Positions 25,833-34,416 are shown, numbered from the stretch's first letter. The stretch: DNA of 64,000 bases from Clostridium saudiense (GCF_000577815.1 NZ_CBYM010000014.1:23487-87486), one strand, 5' to 3'. Translations and numbers: made by a program. The notes: generated by a model not told the origin, from the sequence alone.

Positions 25833-26243
25833 ATGATAAGACCAATTGTAAAAGATGAATTATTTTTAGCTCAAAAATCAGAAGATGCCAATAAAGAAGA
25901 TGCAAGCATAATTGAAGATTTAATAGATACATTAAGAGCAAATATTGAAGAGTGTGTTGGAATGGCTGCAAATATGATAGGCGTTAAAAAGCGTATTATA
26001 GTGTTTGCTGCTGGAGAGTTAATAGTACCAATGGTAAATCCAGTTATTTTAAAAAAGCAAAAAAGATATGAAGCAGAAGAATGTTGTTTATCATTAACTG
26101 GTTTTAGAAAAGCTATAAGATATGAAGAAATTGAAGTAGAATATTTAGATGCAAATTTTAATAAACAAAAGCAAAAATTTACTGGGTTTGTAGCTCAAAT
26201 TATTCAACATGAAATAGATCATTGTAATGGAATTATAATATAG
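25833..26243 (+). CDS. Atypical peptide deformylase
   Basis: 136 residues, shorter than the usual 150-170. The three deformylase motifs are present but altered. Motif 1 reads GMAANMIG (residues 43-50) instead of GLAAPQVG, so the catalytic Gln is Met48. Motif 2 reads ECCLS (residues 83-87) instead of EGCLS, with the metal-binding Cys85 kept. Motif 3 QHEIDH (residues 125-130) is intact with both His and the catalytic Glu. It could be a second, divergent deformylase or an enzyme acting on another formyl substrate. Start ATG 25833 after AAGGGGAAG. It is co-transcribed with the GNAT gene, by spacing. Confidence 0.82.
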   Translation: MIRPIVKDELFLAQKSEDANKEDASIIEDLIDTLRANIEECVGMAANMIGVKKRIIVFAAGELIVPMVNPVILKKQKRYEAEECCLSLTGFRKAIRYEEIEVEYLDANFNKQKQKFTGFVAQIIQHEIDHCNGIII

Positions 26244-26275
26244 TAAAATTATTTTATATACAAAAGAGGTATCTT

Positions 26276-26953
26276 ATGAATAAAAAGAGAAATATAATAA
26301 TAGCTATACTACTTGGACTATTTATTTTAGGAAGTATAGTATTTGTAGCTATAAAGGTTGAAAAGCAACCTGAAATAAAAGAAGATATAAAAAAAGAGGA
26401 AACAAATGAAAAAGTAGATTCAGATATAATGGATTTCCTTAATGCAATTGCGGGAGTTAAAGCTGAAGAACTAGAAATAATAAATAACCCTATAATTGGA
26501 GTTAAAGGTAAAATATTTGTACCAGAAGAATCAATAGTAAATGGTATAAATTACTTTTTAGAAAAGACAAAAAATAATAAAATGAGTAACTTAGAAGCAG
26601 TTACTGAAGACAATAATATTAGTTTATATGTTAATTATGCAGTTACAGATAAAATTAGTACACCTATTAAGGTTGATATATCGCCTAATTTAAATGAAAA
26701 TAAGGACCTAGTTATTAATATTGGATCAGTAAAGATTCTTGATTTAAAGTTAGCTGATTTTATTGTAAATTTAGCATTAAAAACTTTCATTAAAGACTGG
26801 TTTGTAAATAGTGATATTATAGTAGCGTATGAAAATAATAAAGTAATAATTTCTAAAGAAAATTTTAATGGAATAGATTTAAATTCTATTTTAGTAAGTG
26901 ATGAGGGAATAACTTTAGATATGATGATTGATGCAAATATATTACAAAAGTAA
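26276..26953 (+). CDS. Single-pass membrane protein, YpmS-like, function unknown
   Basis: 225 residues: a basic N-terminus, one membrane segment (about residues 7-26), a charged linker rich in Lys and Glu, and an extracytoplasmic domain of about 165 residues. Phrases such as VNGINYFLEKTKNN and LADFIVNLALKTFIKDW recall the DUF2140 (YpmS) family, but the match is by eye and weak. Start ATG 26276 behind AAAGAGG, 33 bp after the deformylase, so possibly the third gene of that transcript. Confidence 0.6.
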   Translation: MNKKRNIIIAILLGLFILGSIVFVAIKVEKQPEIKEDIKKEETNEKVDSDIMDFLNAIAGVKAEELEIINNPIIGVKGKIFVPEESIVNGINYFLEKTKNNKMSNLEAVTEDNNISLYVNYAVTDKISTPIKVDISPNLNENKDLVINIGSVKILDLKLADFIVNLALKTFIKDWFVNSDIIVAYENNKVIISKENFNGIDLNSILVSDEGITLDMMIDANILQK

Positions 26954-27031
26954 AATTAAACTGCACATGAATTATAATATGGTATGAAATAATTTATAAT
27001 AATGATTTTGGAGTGAAAAATATATTAAATG

Positions 27032-27077
27032 AAAAAGATTCACAAAGTAAAAGTGCTTTGTGAATCTTTTATTTTTA
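27032..27077. terminator. Bidirectional terminator between convergent genes
   Basis: AAAAGATTCACAAAG pairs perfectly with CTTTGTGAATCTTTT (27056-27070); T-rich after and A-rich before. It serves the plus-strand YpmS-like gene and the minus-strand cstA gene. Confidence 0.85.
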
Positions 27078-27092
27078 TATAATTAGTAAATT

Positions 27093-28529
27093 TTAGTAAT
27101 TGGCTTTTGCTTTTAATGCAGGAATAAATGTTTTAAACAAAAATAAGCAAAGACAAACAGCTGCAAAGATTATTCCTATAGGATATGCTATTGTTGTTGA
27201 AAGTTTAAATCCTTCTTCTGCATATAAAATATAAGTACAGCTTACAGCGGACATGAATGTTGCCGGTAATGCTGCAATTAATGATGAAGCAGGTTTAGCA
27301 ACTTTAGCATATTTAGCAAGATATACAGAGCCTGCCCAAAGTACGATCATAGCTAATGTCTGGTTAGACCATGAGAAATATCTCCAAACAACAGAGTAAT
27401 CGATAAGGGAAATTAAATATCCAATTCCAAGAAGAGGTACTGCTAACATAAGTCTCTTAGGAATTTTAGTTTGGTCAATTTTAAACCAATCTGCAATGGT
27501 AAGCCTTGCACTTCTAAAGGCTGTATCACCTGAAGTAATTGGACAAACAATAACACCAATCATTGCAAGTACACCACCAAATTTACCTAGTAAACCAATA
27601 GACATTTCATAAACAGTAGATGAATTACCACCACCAGCTGCAAGTAATCCACCAGTACCCTTATAGAAAGCAACACCAGCTGAAGCCCAAATAAGAGCAA
27701 TTATACCTTCAGCAACCATTGCGCCATAAAAGATCTTTCTGCCGTTTTTTTCATTATTAATGCAACGTGAAATTATTGGTGATTGAGTTGCATGGAAACC
27801 AGAAATAGCACCACATGCAACGGTTATAAACATTAATGGCCAAATTGGAGCACCATTTGGATGAAGATTTTCAAAGGTAATTTCCATCATTGGATTAGTT
27901 CCACTATGAGCAATTGTTGCACCTGCAATACCAAGAGCCATAACTATTAGACATATACCAAATATAGGATAAAGTTTACCTATGATTTTATCAATAGGTA
28001 ATAAGGTAGCTAAAAAATAATAAATTAATACAACGATTGTCCAAAATGTAATATTCATAAAATTTGGAGTAAGCTTTGCTAAAAGACCAGCAGGGCCTAC
28101 CATAAATACGACCCCAACCATAACAAGTAGAATTACTGAAAAAACTCTCATAACATTTTTCATTACTTTTCCTAAGTAAATACCAACTATTTCAGAAATA
28201 CTAGCACCATCATTTCTAACTGATAACATACCACTTAGAAAATCATGAACACCTCCGGCTAATATAGTACCAAAAACAATCCAAAGATATACAGATGGTC
28301 CCCATATAGCTCCAGATAAAGCACCAAATATTGGTCCAAGACCCGCTATGTTAAGAAGTTGAATTAAGAAAGATTTCCAAGGTTTCATTGGCATATAGTC
28401 AACTCCATCTGGATGAACTAAAGCTGGAGTTTTTCTATCAAATTCTGGACCAAATACCTTTTCAACAAGTTTACCATAAAGAAAATAGCCAAGAATTAAA
28501 ATAGCTAGACAGACAAAAAAACTAATCAA
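27093..28529 (-). CDS. cstA: CstA family carbon starvation protein (pyruvate/peptide transporter)
   Basis: A 478-residue membrane protein with the CstA signatures FDRKTPALVHPDGVDYMPM, LLNIAGLGPIFGALSGAIWG, GGVHDFLSGMLSVRNDGAS and GFHATQSPIISRCI. CstA proteins take up peptides or pyruvate when carbon is scarce. The clostridial short form has about 480 residues, against about 700 in E. coli. The start appears to be TTG 28529 on the minus strand, 7 nt after AAGGAGGA. A CcpA-type cre-like site lies 45-60 bp upstream, fitting catabolite repression. Monocistronic. Confidence 0.9.
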   Translation of the reverse strand: MISFFVCLAILILGYFLYGKLVEKVFGPEFDRKTPALVHPDGVDYMPMKPWKSFLIQLLNIAGLGPIFGALSGAIWGPSVYLWIVFGTILAGGVHDFLSGMLSVRNDGASISEIVGIYLGKVMKNVMRVFSVILLVMVGVVFMVGPAGLLAKLTPNFMNITFWTIVVLIYYFLATLLPIDKIIGKLYPIFGICLIVMALGIAGATIAHSGTNPMMEITFENLHPNGAPIWPLMFITVACGAISGFHATQSPIISRCINNEKNGRKIFYGAMVAEGIIALIWASAGVAFYKGTGGLLAAGGGNSSTVYEMSIGLLGKFGGVLAMIGVIVCPITSGDTAFRSARLTIADWFKIDQTKIPKRLMLAVPLLGIGYLISLIDYSVVWRYFSWSNQTLAMIVLWAGSVYLAKYAKVAKPASSLIAALPATFMSAVSCTYILYAEEGFKLSTTIAYPIGIIFAAVCLCLFLFKTFIPALKAKANY

Positions 28530-28573
28530 AATAAGTCCTCCTTGAATAATTATTTTTGAATATAACAGTAGTA

Positions 28574-28587
28574 ATAAAACGTTTACA
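28574..28587 (-). promoter_or_regulatory. cre-like site upstream of cstA
   Basis: ATAAAACGTTTACA matches the CcpA consensus TGWNANCGNTNWCA at 12 of 14 positions, including the central CG. It lies about 45 bp before the cstA start codon, where binding would block transcription when preferred sugars are present. Confidence 0.5.
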
Positions 28588-28629
28588 AAAGATATCTTTT
28601 AGTAAAAATATATGTAGCTAATATATTTA

Positions 28630-28664
28630 TTAGTACTAAATTATAATAATTTGTTAGTACCTAA
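28630..28664. repeat. Pair of TTAGTAC dyads in the cstA/HMA divergent region
   Basis: TTAGTACTAA (28630-28639, perfect palindrome) and TTAGTACCTAA (28654-28664) lie 24 bp apart in the 221-bp region between divergent cstA and the HMA-domain gene. An A+T-rich TATAAT-like string lies between them. They may be a two-site operator; the regulator is unknown. Confidence 0.4.
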
Positions 28665-28750
28665 TTTGTAATAGATTTTTATAAATTTAATATTATTATA
28701 TCTTTTTGTAAATATTATTTATGTGATTTTAAACATAAGGAGACGAATTA

Positions 28751-28954
28751 ATGAAAAGAGAACATTATATAGTAAATGGAATAGCAAATGAAAATATGAA
28801 AACACAAATTAAAAATTCACTTGAAAAAATAGATGGAGTAAATAATGTTTGTGTGGATATGTCAAGGGGAAGTGTTGAAGTTATATATAACAACCCAGCT
28901 ACAGAACAAGAAATAAGAAGTTGCATAGAAAATACTGGCCATAAAATAGAATAA
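28751..28954 (+). CDS. HMA-fold small protein lacking the metal-binding cysteines
   Basis: 67 residues with the beta-alpha-beta-beta-alpha-beta pattern of copper chaperones and HMA domains (KREHYIVNGI, then VNNVCVDMSRGSVEVIYNNP and SCIENTGHKIE). The first loop, normally GMTCxxC, reads GIANENMK, so the CxxC ligands are absent. Two other cysteines (in VNNVCVDM and RSCIENT) remain. It cannot bind copper in the usual way; a regulatory or protein-binding role, or another ligand, is possible. Start ATG 28751 after ATAAGGAG. Monocistronic and divergent from cstA. Confidence 0.75.
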   Translation: MKREHYIVNGIANENMKTQIKNSLEKIDGVNNVCVDMSRGSVEVIYNNPATEQEIRSCIENTGHKIE

Positions 28955-28970
28955 GAAATAAGCAATAAAT

Positions 28971-29008
28971 AAGGTTAATTTTTTTAATGAAATTAACTTT
29001 ATTTTTTT
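28971..29008 (+). terminator. Intrinsic terminator after the HMA-like gene
   Basis: AAGGTTAATTT (28971-28981) pairs with AAATTAACTTT (28990-29000) with one G-T pair, then a T-run. Confidence 0.75.
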
Positions 29009-29230
29009 GTAAAAATTAAAGAGAGTATTTGTATTATATAAATGAAAAGTTAAAAAATATGGCTTTAATATTTTCATTATTTAGTAGCGATTTAGAATGA
29101 AAATCTAGAATATATAATGTTAAAAAAAATAGAAAAATAGAGTTTTAAAAGAAAAGTGGTGAATTATGACACAAATTCAGAACAATAGCATTAGACTTTT
29201 CATAATATAAACTAAAGGAGTGTGTTAATT

Positions 29231-30100
29231 ATGAAAATTGCAGTTAGAGGAGGACATTGTCCAAATGTTCCAGGATCAAGTGCTTTAATAGATGAATTGA
29301 CAGAAGATAGATTAGTAAAAAATGCAGTAATTAAATATTTAAAACAATTAGGAATAAATGTTCTTGATGTTACACCACCAGATACAACTTCATCTTCATC
29401 TTCAGACTTAAGTTATGGGGTTAATGAAGCTAATAATTGGGGTGCTGACTTATTTGTATCAATACACTTTAATAATGCTTATAGCTCTTATAATGGAGCG
29501 TTAGGAACTGAAGTATGTGTTTATTCTGAATATGATACAGCTAAAAGAGTCGTTAATAAAATGGCTTCTTTAGGATTTAAAAATAGAGGACAAAAGGTAA
29601 GAACTGGTTTGTATGAATTGAGGCATACTAGCATGAAATCAATGATAGTAGAAGTTTGTTTTGTTGAAGCAACTGAAGATGTTGCTTTATATAAGAAGCT
29701 CGGTTATGATAAAATTGGTAAGACAATAGCAGAGGCTATAGTCAATAGTTCTACAAATTCAACAGACTCTACAACACCTGAGCCTACTCCATCAAACCCA
29801 CCAACTACTAATTATGATAGCTGGGTGGCTAGATTACAAGAAGAATGCAATAAACAAGGTTTTTCAAATCAAAAGGTAGATGGTATTGCAGGTCCTAATA
29901 CTTTAAATGGATGCCCTATGTTAAAGCAAGGTGCTAGGGGCAATATTACAAAGTTACTTCAAGAAAAATTAGGTATAAGTGCTGATGGAATTTTTGGAGC
30001 TAATACTAAAGCAGCAGTTATTTCTTATCAAAAAGCTAATGGATTATCTGCTGATGGAATTGTAGGACCTAATACTTGGAAAAAATTATTAGGTTTATAA
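29231..30100 (+). CDS. N-acetylmuramoyl-L-alanine amidase (Amidase_3) with peptidoglycan-binding domain
   Basis: A 289-residue cell-wall hydrolase. The N-terminal Amidase_3 domain (residues 1-175) has the zinc ligands His9 in VRGGHCP, Glu22 and the His of VSIHFNN, plus the catalytic Glu in SMIVEVCFVE. A Ser/Thr/Pro-rich linker (STDSTTPEPTPSNPPTT) is followed by a C-terminal peptidoglycan-binding domain, with repeats ending GIFGANTKAAVISYQKANG and GIVGPNTWKKLLGL. No signal peptide is present, as in phage endolysins, which points to a domesticated prophage gene or an autolysin released by lysis. ATG 29231 follows AAAGGAG. No other phage genes are near. Confidence 0.88.
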   Translation: MKIAVRGGHCPNVPGSSALIDELTEDRLVKNAVIKYLKQLGINVLDVTPPDTTSSSSSDLSYGVNEANNWGADLFVSIHFNNAYSSYNGALGTEVCVYSEYDTAKRVVNKMASLGFKNRGQKVRTGLYELRHTSMKSMIVEVCFVEATEDVALYKKLGYDKIGKTIAEAIVNSSTNSTDSTTPEPTPSNPPTTNYDSWVARLQEECNKQGFSNQKVDGIAGPNTLNGCPMLKQGARGNITKLLQEKLGISADGIFGANTKAAVISYQKANGLSADGIVGPNTWKKLLGL

Positions 30101-30112
30101 TTATTTAAGTCA

Positions 30113-30170
30113 AGGATTATTGGACAAACCTTAAAGTTTAATATGGTGTTGTTCATATCCTTGCTTTTCT
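30113..30170 (+). terminator. Probable terminator after the amidase gene
   Basis: AAGGAT (30113-30118) and ATCCTT (30157-30162) close an imperfect hairpin with an inner TGGACAA/TTGTTCA stem, followed by CTTTTCTT. Weaker than others in the window. Confidence 0.5.
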
Positions 30171-30231
30171 TATTTCCATGGGATATAATGCACTTTAGTA
30201 ATTAGGATTACCAATATAAGGAGAAAGAAAA

Positions 30232-30798
30232 ATGAATAATTTACTAAAACTAAAAAGAAAAGACGGAGTAATGGTAGATACACAATTAATAGAATTAAAA
30301 TTATCAGATATAGATAAGATAATGGAGCTTCAAGAAGCTATAATAAATGGATTAGAAAATAAAGAAATTTATGCAGAAACAGAAAAAGATGAGTTTGAAG
30401 AATATTTAAATGGTAAGGGAAAAGTAATAGGATATGTAACAAGTGATCATGAGCTTATAGCAATGGGCGTATATGTTAGTAAGGGATACGATGAATCTAA
30501 TTATGCATATGATTTAGATTTATGTGGCGAAGATATATTAAAGGTCGGACAAATAGAAGCAACTATAGTAAAAGATGAATATAGAGGAAATAAACTTCAA
30601 AAATTGATGTGTGAAGAATTAGAAAAAATAGCAAAGGAAAATAATAATGAATTATTATGTGCTACAGCATCACCTTATAATAAATTTAGTGTAAATACAT
30701 TTATAAATTTAGGTTATGAAATAAAAAAAGACAAATTAAAATATGGTGGTTTAAGAAGATATGTTTTAGTTAAAAATTTATATGTAAATAACAAATAA
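30232..30798 (+). CDS. GNAT family acetyltransferase
   Basis: 188 residues. GNAT features include QIEATIVKDEYRGNKLQKLM (about residues 110-129), where YRGNKLQ is the acetyl-CoA loop, and CATASPYNKFSVNTFINLGY as motif B. The N-terminus (MNNLLKLKRKDGVMVDTQLI) is a short extension; an internal ATG at residue 14 could also serve, but ATG 30232 has the better site (AAGGAG at 8-nt spacing). Substrate unknown. Probably monocistronic. Confidence 0.8.
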   Translation: MNNLLKLKRKDGVMVDTQLIELKLSDIDKIMELQEAIINGLENKEIYAETEKDEFEEYLNGKGKVIGYVTSDHELIAMGVYVSKGYDESNYAYDLDLCGEDILKVGQIEATIVKDEYRGNKLQKLMCEELEKIAKENNNELLCATASPYNKFSVNTFINLGYEIKKDKLKYGGLRRYVLVKNLYVNNK

Positions 30799-30905
30799 GA
30801 ACAGTCAAGAGTAGAAGTTAAAGTAATATTAAATACCTTTTCTGAATAGTATATGATGTACAGAATAAAAAAACTATATATCATAAATGAAAAGGAAGGA
30901 TTAGA

Positions 30906-31472
30906 ATGGATAATTTAGTATTCAACATAAGTGAAAGATGTGAAAATGGTAAAAAGGTACGAATGAATGGACAAATTCCATGTATTATTTATGGAAGAGA
31001 TCTTAATAAGGCTTTATCTGCAAAAATCACTAAAAGAGAGTTGATTAGATTATTAGGATATCCTAAGAGTTCTGTAGTATCTTTAAATTTAAATGGAGAT
31101 TATAAGAAATGCATAGTAAAAGAAATGCAAAAAGATCCTTTTGGAAAGATAATTCATATAGATTTCCAAAGCATAAGTAAAGGTGAATTAGTAAAGCTAA
31201 AAATACCAGTAATATTCTATGGACAAGAAGCACTAGAAGCAAAAGGATTATTATTAGAATCATTTGTTAATGAGGTTGAATTACAAGGGGAAGTAGGTAA
31301 GTTCCCAGATAATATATCTATTGATGTATCTAAATTAGAAGAAGGAAACCAAATACTTGTTAGAGATTTACCTATTTCAAAGGATATGGTAATTGAAGGC
31401 AATGTTGATTTAGCAGTAGCTAAAATTAGTTATAGAACAAATAATGTAAGTGAAGATGAATCTGAAGAATAA
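30906..31472 (+). CDS. rplY: 50S ribosomal protein L25 / general stress protein Ctc
   Basis: 188 residues. The N-terminal L25 5S-rRNA-binding domain (residues 1-93, with GQIPCIIYGRDLNKALSAKI and IHIDFQ) is joined to the C-terminal beta domain of the long TL5/Ctc form (residues 94-180: VKLKIPVIFYGQEALEAKG, then LEGNVDLAVAK-like end). It binds 5S rRNA in the large subunit. Start ATG 30906 after AAAAGGAAGG. The N-terminus lacks the usual R-E-x-G opening and reads LVFNISERCENGKKVRMNG, slightly divergent. Own terminator. Confidence 0.9.
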   Translation: MDNLVFNISERCENGKKVRMNGQIPCIIYGRDLNKALSAKITKRELIRLLGYPKSSVVSLNLNGDYKKCIVKEMQKDPFGKIIHIDFQSISKGELVKLKIPVIFYGQEALEAKGLLLESFVNEVELQGEVGKFPDNISIDVSKLEEGNQILVRDLPISKDMVIEGNVDLAVAKISYRTNNVSEDESEE

Positions 31473-31475
31473 AAG

Positions 31476-31505
31476 ATAAGGGATGGCATATGCCATCCTT
31501 TATTA
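31476..31505 (+). terminator. Terminator after the L25 gene
   Basis: AAGGGATGGCA pairs with TGCCATCCTTT around a minimal TA loop (about 31479-31502). The T-run is short. Confidence 0.65.
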
Positions 31506-31528
31506 ATGTACAATTAAAATTGAAAATG

Positions 31529-31792
31529 TTAAAAAATAAGAGAAATAGCGCAAATAGCATAAATGATATTAATTGCTCCAAAGATTATACCTAAAATAGC
31601 TAAGACTTTTCCTTTTTGTTGATTTTTAGATATTTGAGATAAACCAATTGCAGAAAAAACTACAGCTAAAATTCCTACAATACCAAAAAAGTTAAGGAAA
31701 AAAGAAATAATTCCTAAAACAAATCCTACGATTGCAAAAACATTATAAGAATTTTTAGTAGTAATTATTTGATCATCTTTATTATTATCCAA
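31529..31792 (-). CDS. DUF4190-type small membrane protein
   Basis: 87 residues with a short polar N-terminus and two to three membrane segments (NVFAIVGFVLGIISFFLNFF, VGILAVVFSAIGL, VLAILGIIFGAINIIYAICA). The spacing of GxxLG and SAIGLSQI fits DUF4190 proteins. The start is probably TTG 31792 (minus strand), 6 nt after GGGGGT; the ATG at 31810 would overlap no site of its own. Convergent with the L25 gene. Function unknown. Confidence 0.72.
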   Translation of the reverse strand: MDNNKDDQIITTKNSYNVFAIVGFVLGIISFFLNFFGIVGILAVVFSAIGLSQISKNQQKGKVLAILGIIFGAINIIYAICAISLIF

Positions 31793-32113
31793 ATTAAGTA
31801 CCCCCAGCATTGATTAATATAGTATATGATTAATAATTAGCAATAATGATAAAAGAAATATAATTGTATAAAAAATAATTACTAATGCATTTGTAAGAAA
31901 ATGAGAAAAAAATACTAAAAAAGGAATATAATTTAACATATATGCACATAATAATCTTGCTGATTGGTTTAATTTGCAATATATAGAATCATTATTAAAA
32001 ATGGTGATAAAAAGAAAATCACATCTAAATAGATTTGATATAGGAAGTGAAAAAATGTTTTAAATATTAATAAATAATAATTAATTAATTTATTAAAGAA
32101 AGAGGATATAAAA
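31793..32113. other. Intergenic region with a possible gene-end remnant
   Basis: Mostly AT-rich. On the plus strand 31932-32063 is open for 43 codons and reads like protein (ADWFNLQYIESLLKMVIKRK near the middle, ending in DIGSEKMF). It has no start codon in its first part and no ribosome binding site. It may be the 3' end of a lost gene or chance. No terminator is evident after it. Confidence 0.3.
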
Positions 32114-32353
32114 ATGAACAATATAAACGTAGGCGATAGTTATTATACTATTGAATCAGATCATAAAACATTACTGGAATTAAAGGTATCAAATGTAGAG
32201 AATAGAGGAAATGAAAATTTAATATTCTTAACTAGTGACAATAATTGTGATTATTGGAATGGGGCGTATTCTGTAAGTGATTCTAATATTGGTAAGTTTA
32301 TCTTTTCTTCAAAGGAAGAAGCCATTGAAGCAACAAAAGCATATAAAAAGTAA
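32114..32353 (+). CDS. Small protein of unknown function
   Basis: 79 residues, acidic, with no membrane segment or cysteine pair. The sequence (VGDSYYTIESDHKTLLELKV, ending EEAIEATKAYKK) suggests a small beta-rich domain. Good start: ATG 32114 after AAAGAGGATA. It is followed by a strong terminator, so it is a separate gene. I recognise no family. Confidence 0.6.
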   Translation: MNNINVGDSYYTIESDHKTLLELKVSNVENRGNENLIFLTSDNNCDYWNGAYSVSDSNIGKFIFSSKEEAIEATKAYKK

Positions 32354-32365
32354 TAGATTTTTCTA

Positions 32366-32420
32366 AATAGAGAATAGTTTTATTAATTATTATAAAGCTA
32401 TTCTCTATTATTTTTATATT
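32366..32420 (+). terminator. Intrinsic terminator
   Basis: AATAGAGAATAG (32366-32377) pairs perfectly with CTATTCTCTATT (32398-32409), then ATTTTTATATTT. Confidence 0.8.
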
Positions 32421-32541
32421 TATACTTTTAAATAATATACTCGTAAATGAGAATAAAATAAAAAGAAAAAATATAGTACATACTATAATAAAGTAATCAA
32501 ATTCTTTTAAACAAACAATAAAAAATGGATGTGATTTAATA

Positions 32542-33015
32542 ATGAACGAAGCTATAAATGATAATATTTTTAAAAGTTATACTTTAGACTATGTAGGAAA
32601 ATATCATTTTTATGAAGAAGAAGAATTTATAGAAGCTGTTAAAGATGGAGAATATATATTAAAAAATTTAAAAGAGAGCAATCGATTTGATTATAATCAA
32701 GCATCCTATACTTTTACTAAGTTTGGAAATATAAGTGAAGGAATTACTGAAAAAGATGTTAAACTAGAAGTAGAGAAAAATAATATAAACGTAAAATTAA
32801 ATGGAAAAACAACGCATTTAGATTTAATTTACAAAATGGAGATTAAAAAATTAGAGGATCACTATAGAGTTGCAACAAGAATAAGTGAAAGGGATGGTAA
32901 TTTATCTGCTTTATTATATATTAATTTAAAAGATGGAGAGGAATGTCTAAATGCATTAGAAGCCGTAAGAGATTATCAAGAAGAATTGAAAAACTGTATC
33001 AGTGAAGAAAATTAA
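32542..33015 (+). CDS. Protein of unknown function
   Basis: 157 residues, soluble, acidic, no signal peptide. Predicted helices at both ends flank a strand-rich middle (ITEKDVKLEVEKNNINVKLN, then YKMEIKKLEDHYRVATRISE). ATG 32542 follows a modest GGATGTGAT. It lies between two terminators. I recognise no family and propose no function. Confidence 0.6.
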   Translation: MNEAINDNIFKSYTLDYVGKYHFYEEEEFIEAVKDGEYILKNLKESNRFDYNQASYTFTKFGNISEGITEKDVKLEVEKNNINVKLNGKTTHLDLIYKMEIKKLEDHYRVATRISERDGNLSALLYINLKDGEECLNALEAVRDYQEELKNCISEEN

Positions 33016-33030
33016 ACATAATTTTAAATA

Positions 33031-33070
33031 AAAAATATCGCTAGCTTCTGTAAGTTAGCGATATTTTTTA
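33031..33070. terminator. Bidirectional terminator between convergent genes
   Basis: AAAAATATCGCTA (33031-33043) pairs with TAGCGATATTTTT; the inner CTT/AAG extends the stem. It serves the gene at 32542 and the minus-strand MATE gene. Confidence 0.85.
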
Positions 33071-33078
33071 GATATTAT

Positions 33079-34416
33079 TTATATTAACTGATTATTAACT
33101 GATTTATTATATATAATATATGCAATTACTGCAGTAATTAATTCAGTAATCCAAAAGGCATTCCATACACCATTTACACCAAAAGGAAGGCTTAATAAAA
33201 ATGCTAGTGGAATAATTATTAATACATAACGTAATAAAGAAATTATTAGTGAATTTAAGCCTTTACCAAGGGCTTCTAATGCACCAGAAGCTGCTATTGA
33301 GAAAGCAGATACTATAAATCCTATACTTATAATTCTTAGAGCTATTACACCAGCTTTTATAGTTTCAGGATTATCAGTAAACATTCCAAGTAGTTGATTT
33401 GGAATTACTAAGCATAAAATCATTCCAAAAAACATTATTCCAAGAATTAATAGTAATGAAATATTATATATTTTTTTAACTCTCTTATATTCTTTGGCAC
33501 CATAATTATAGCTTAAAATTGGACGCATACCTTGAATTATTCCGTTAGCTGGAAGGTATATAAATGTTTGAAGTTTATAATATATACCTAGTATAACTAC
33601 ATACATTGGAGAGAAGGATGAAAGAATTCCATTTAATGCTGATACCAATAATGAAGGTAGAGCCATGTTTAATGAGGCAGGAATTCCAATTGAATAAACC
33701 TTCCAACAAATATGATTTCCAGGTTTTAAATATTTAAATGACATTTTAATATTAATAGCTTTAAGTAAATAAGCAATTATATAAATAAGTAATGTTACTG
33801 TTTGTCCAATACATGTGGCCCAAGCTGCACCTTCAATTCCCATAGCTGGAATAGGTCCAAGTCCAAAGATCATGATAGGGTCTAATATTATATTAACAAT
33901 ACAACCAGCTACTAAACTAATCATTGCAATTACCATTTTACCAACTGATTGAAAGACTTTTTCAAATGTAACTCCAAGCATAACGATTACTGAAAAAGAT
34001 AATACAATGTTTGAATAGCGTATTCCTAAATTTATTATTGTAGTATCCGAAGTAAATAATTTTAAAAATTGTGGCATAATAATGATTCCAATAATAGTAA
34101 GTATAATACCATGAATAATACTAAATACCATTCCTTGAGTTGCTATAGAATTAGCTTTTTCTTTTTTTTCAGCGCCTAAATAAAGGGCAATCATTGCATT
34201 AATACCAACACCAAATCCAACAGCAATTGAAATAATTAGATTTTGCACTGGATATACTAATGATATTGCTGTCATAGCGCTTTCACCCATTTTTGCTACA
34301 AATATACTATCGATAATATTGTAAAGAGAATTTACCAACATAGATATCATACTTGGCAAAGCTAAAGAAAGTAGCAATGGTAAAATTGGTTTTTCTTTCA
34401 TATAAGATTGATTCAT
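33079..34416 (-). CDS. MATE family multidrug efflux transporter
   Basis: A 445-residue membrane protein with the 12-helix MATE plan and two homologous halves. Signatures include LALPSMISMLVNSLYNIIDS with IFVAKMG after it, and GMRPILSYNYGAKEYKRVKK starting the second half. It exchanges cations for drugs or metabolites across the membrane. The start is uncertain between ATG 34428, which touches AAAGGAG, and ATG 34416, 12 nt beyond it; I prefer 34416. A strong promoter and a terminator hairpin lie in its 5' leader, suggesting control by attenuation. Monocistronic. Confidence 0.88.
   Translation of the reverse strand: MNQSYMKEKPILPLLLSLALPSMISMLVNSLYNIIDSIFVAKMGESAMTAISLVYPVQNLIISIAVGFGVGINAMIALYLGAEKKEKANSIATQGMVFSIIHGIILTIIGIIIMPQFLKLFTSDTTIINLGIRYSNIVLSFSVIVMLGVTFEKVFQSVGKMVIAMISLVAGCIVNIILDPIMIFGLGPIPAMGIEGAAWATCIGQTVTLLIYIIAYLLKAINIKMSFKYLKPGNHICWKVYSIGIPASLNMALPSLLVSALNGILSSFSPMYVVILGIYYKLQTFIYLPANGIIQGMRPILSYNYGAKEYKRVKKIYNISLLLILGIMFFGMILCLVIPNQLLGMFTDNPETIKAGVIALRIISIGFIVSAFSIAASGALEALGKGLNSLIISLLRYVLIIIPLAFLLSLPFGVNGVWNAFWITELITAVIAYIIYNKSVNNQLI

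Noticed and set aside
28630..28664. TTAGTAC dyads considered as FapR sites
   Set aside because: They share only the half-site; the spacing and neighbouring genes do not fit fatty-acid regulation.
29231..30100. Prophage region around the endolysin-like amidase
   Set aside because: No integrase, holin, capsid or tail genes and no att-like repeats are visible nearby.
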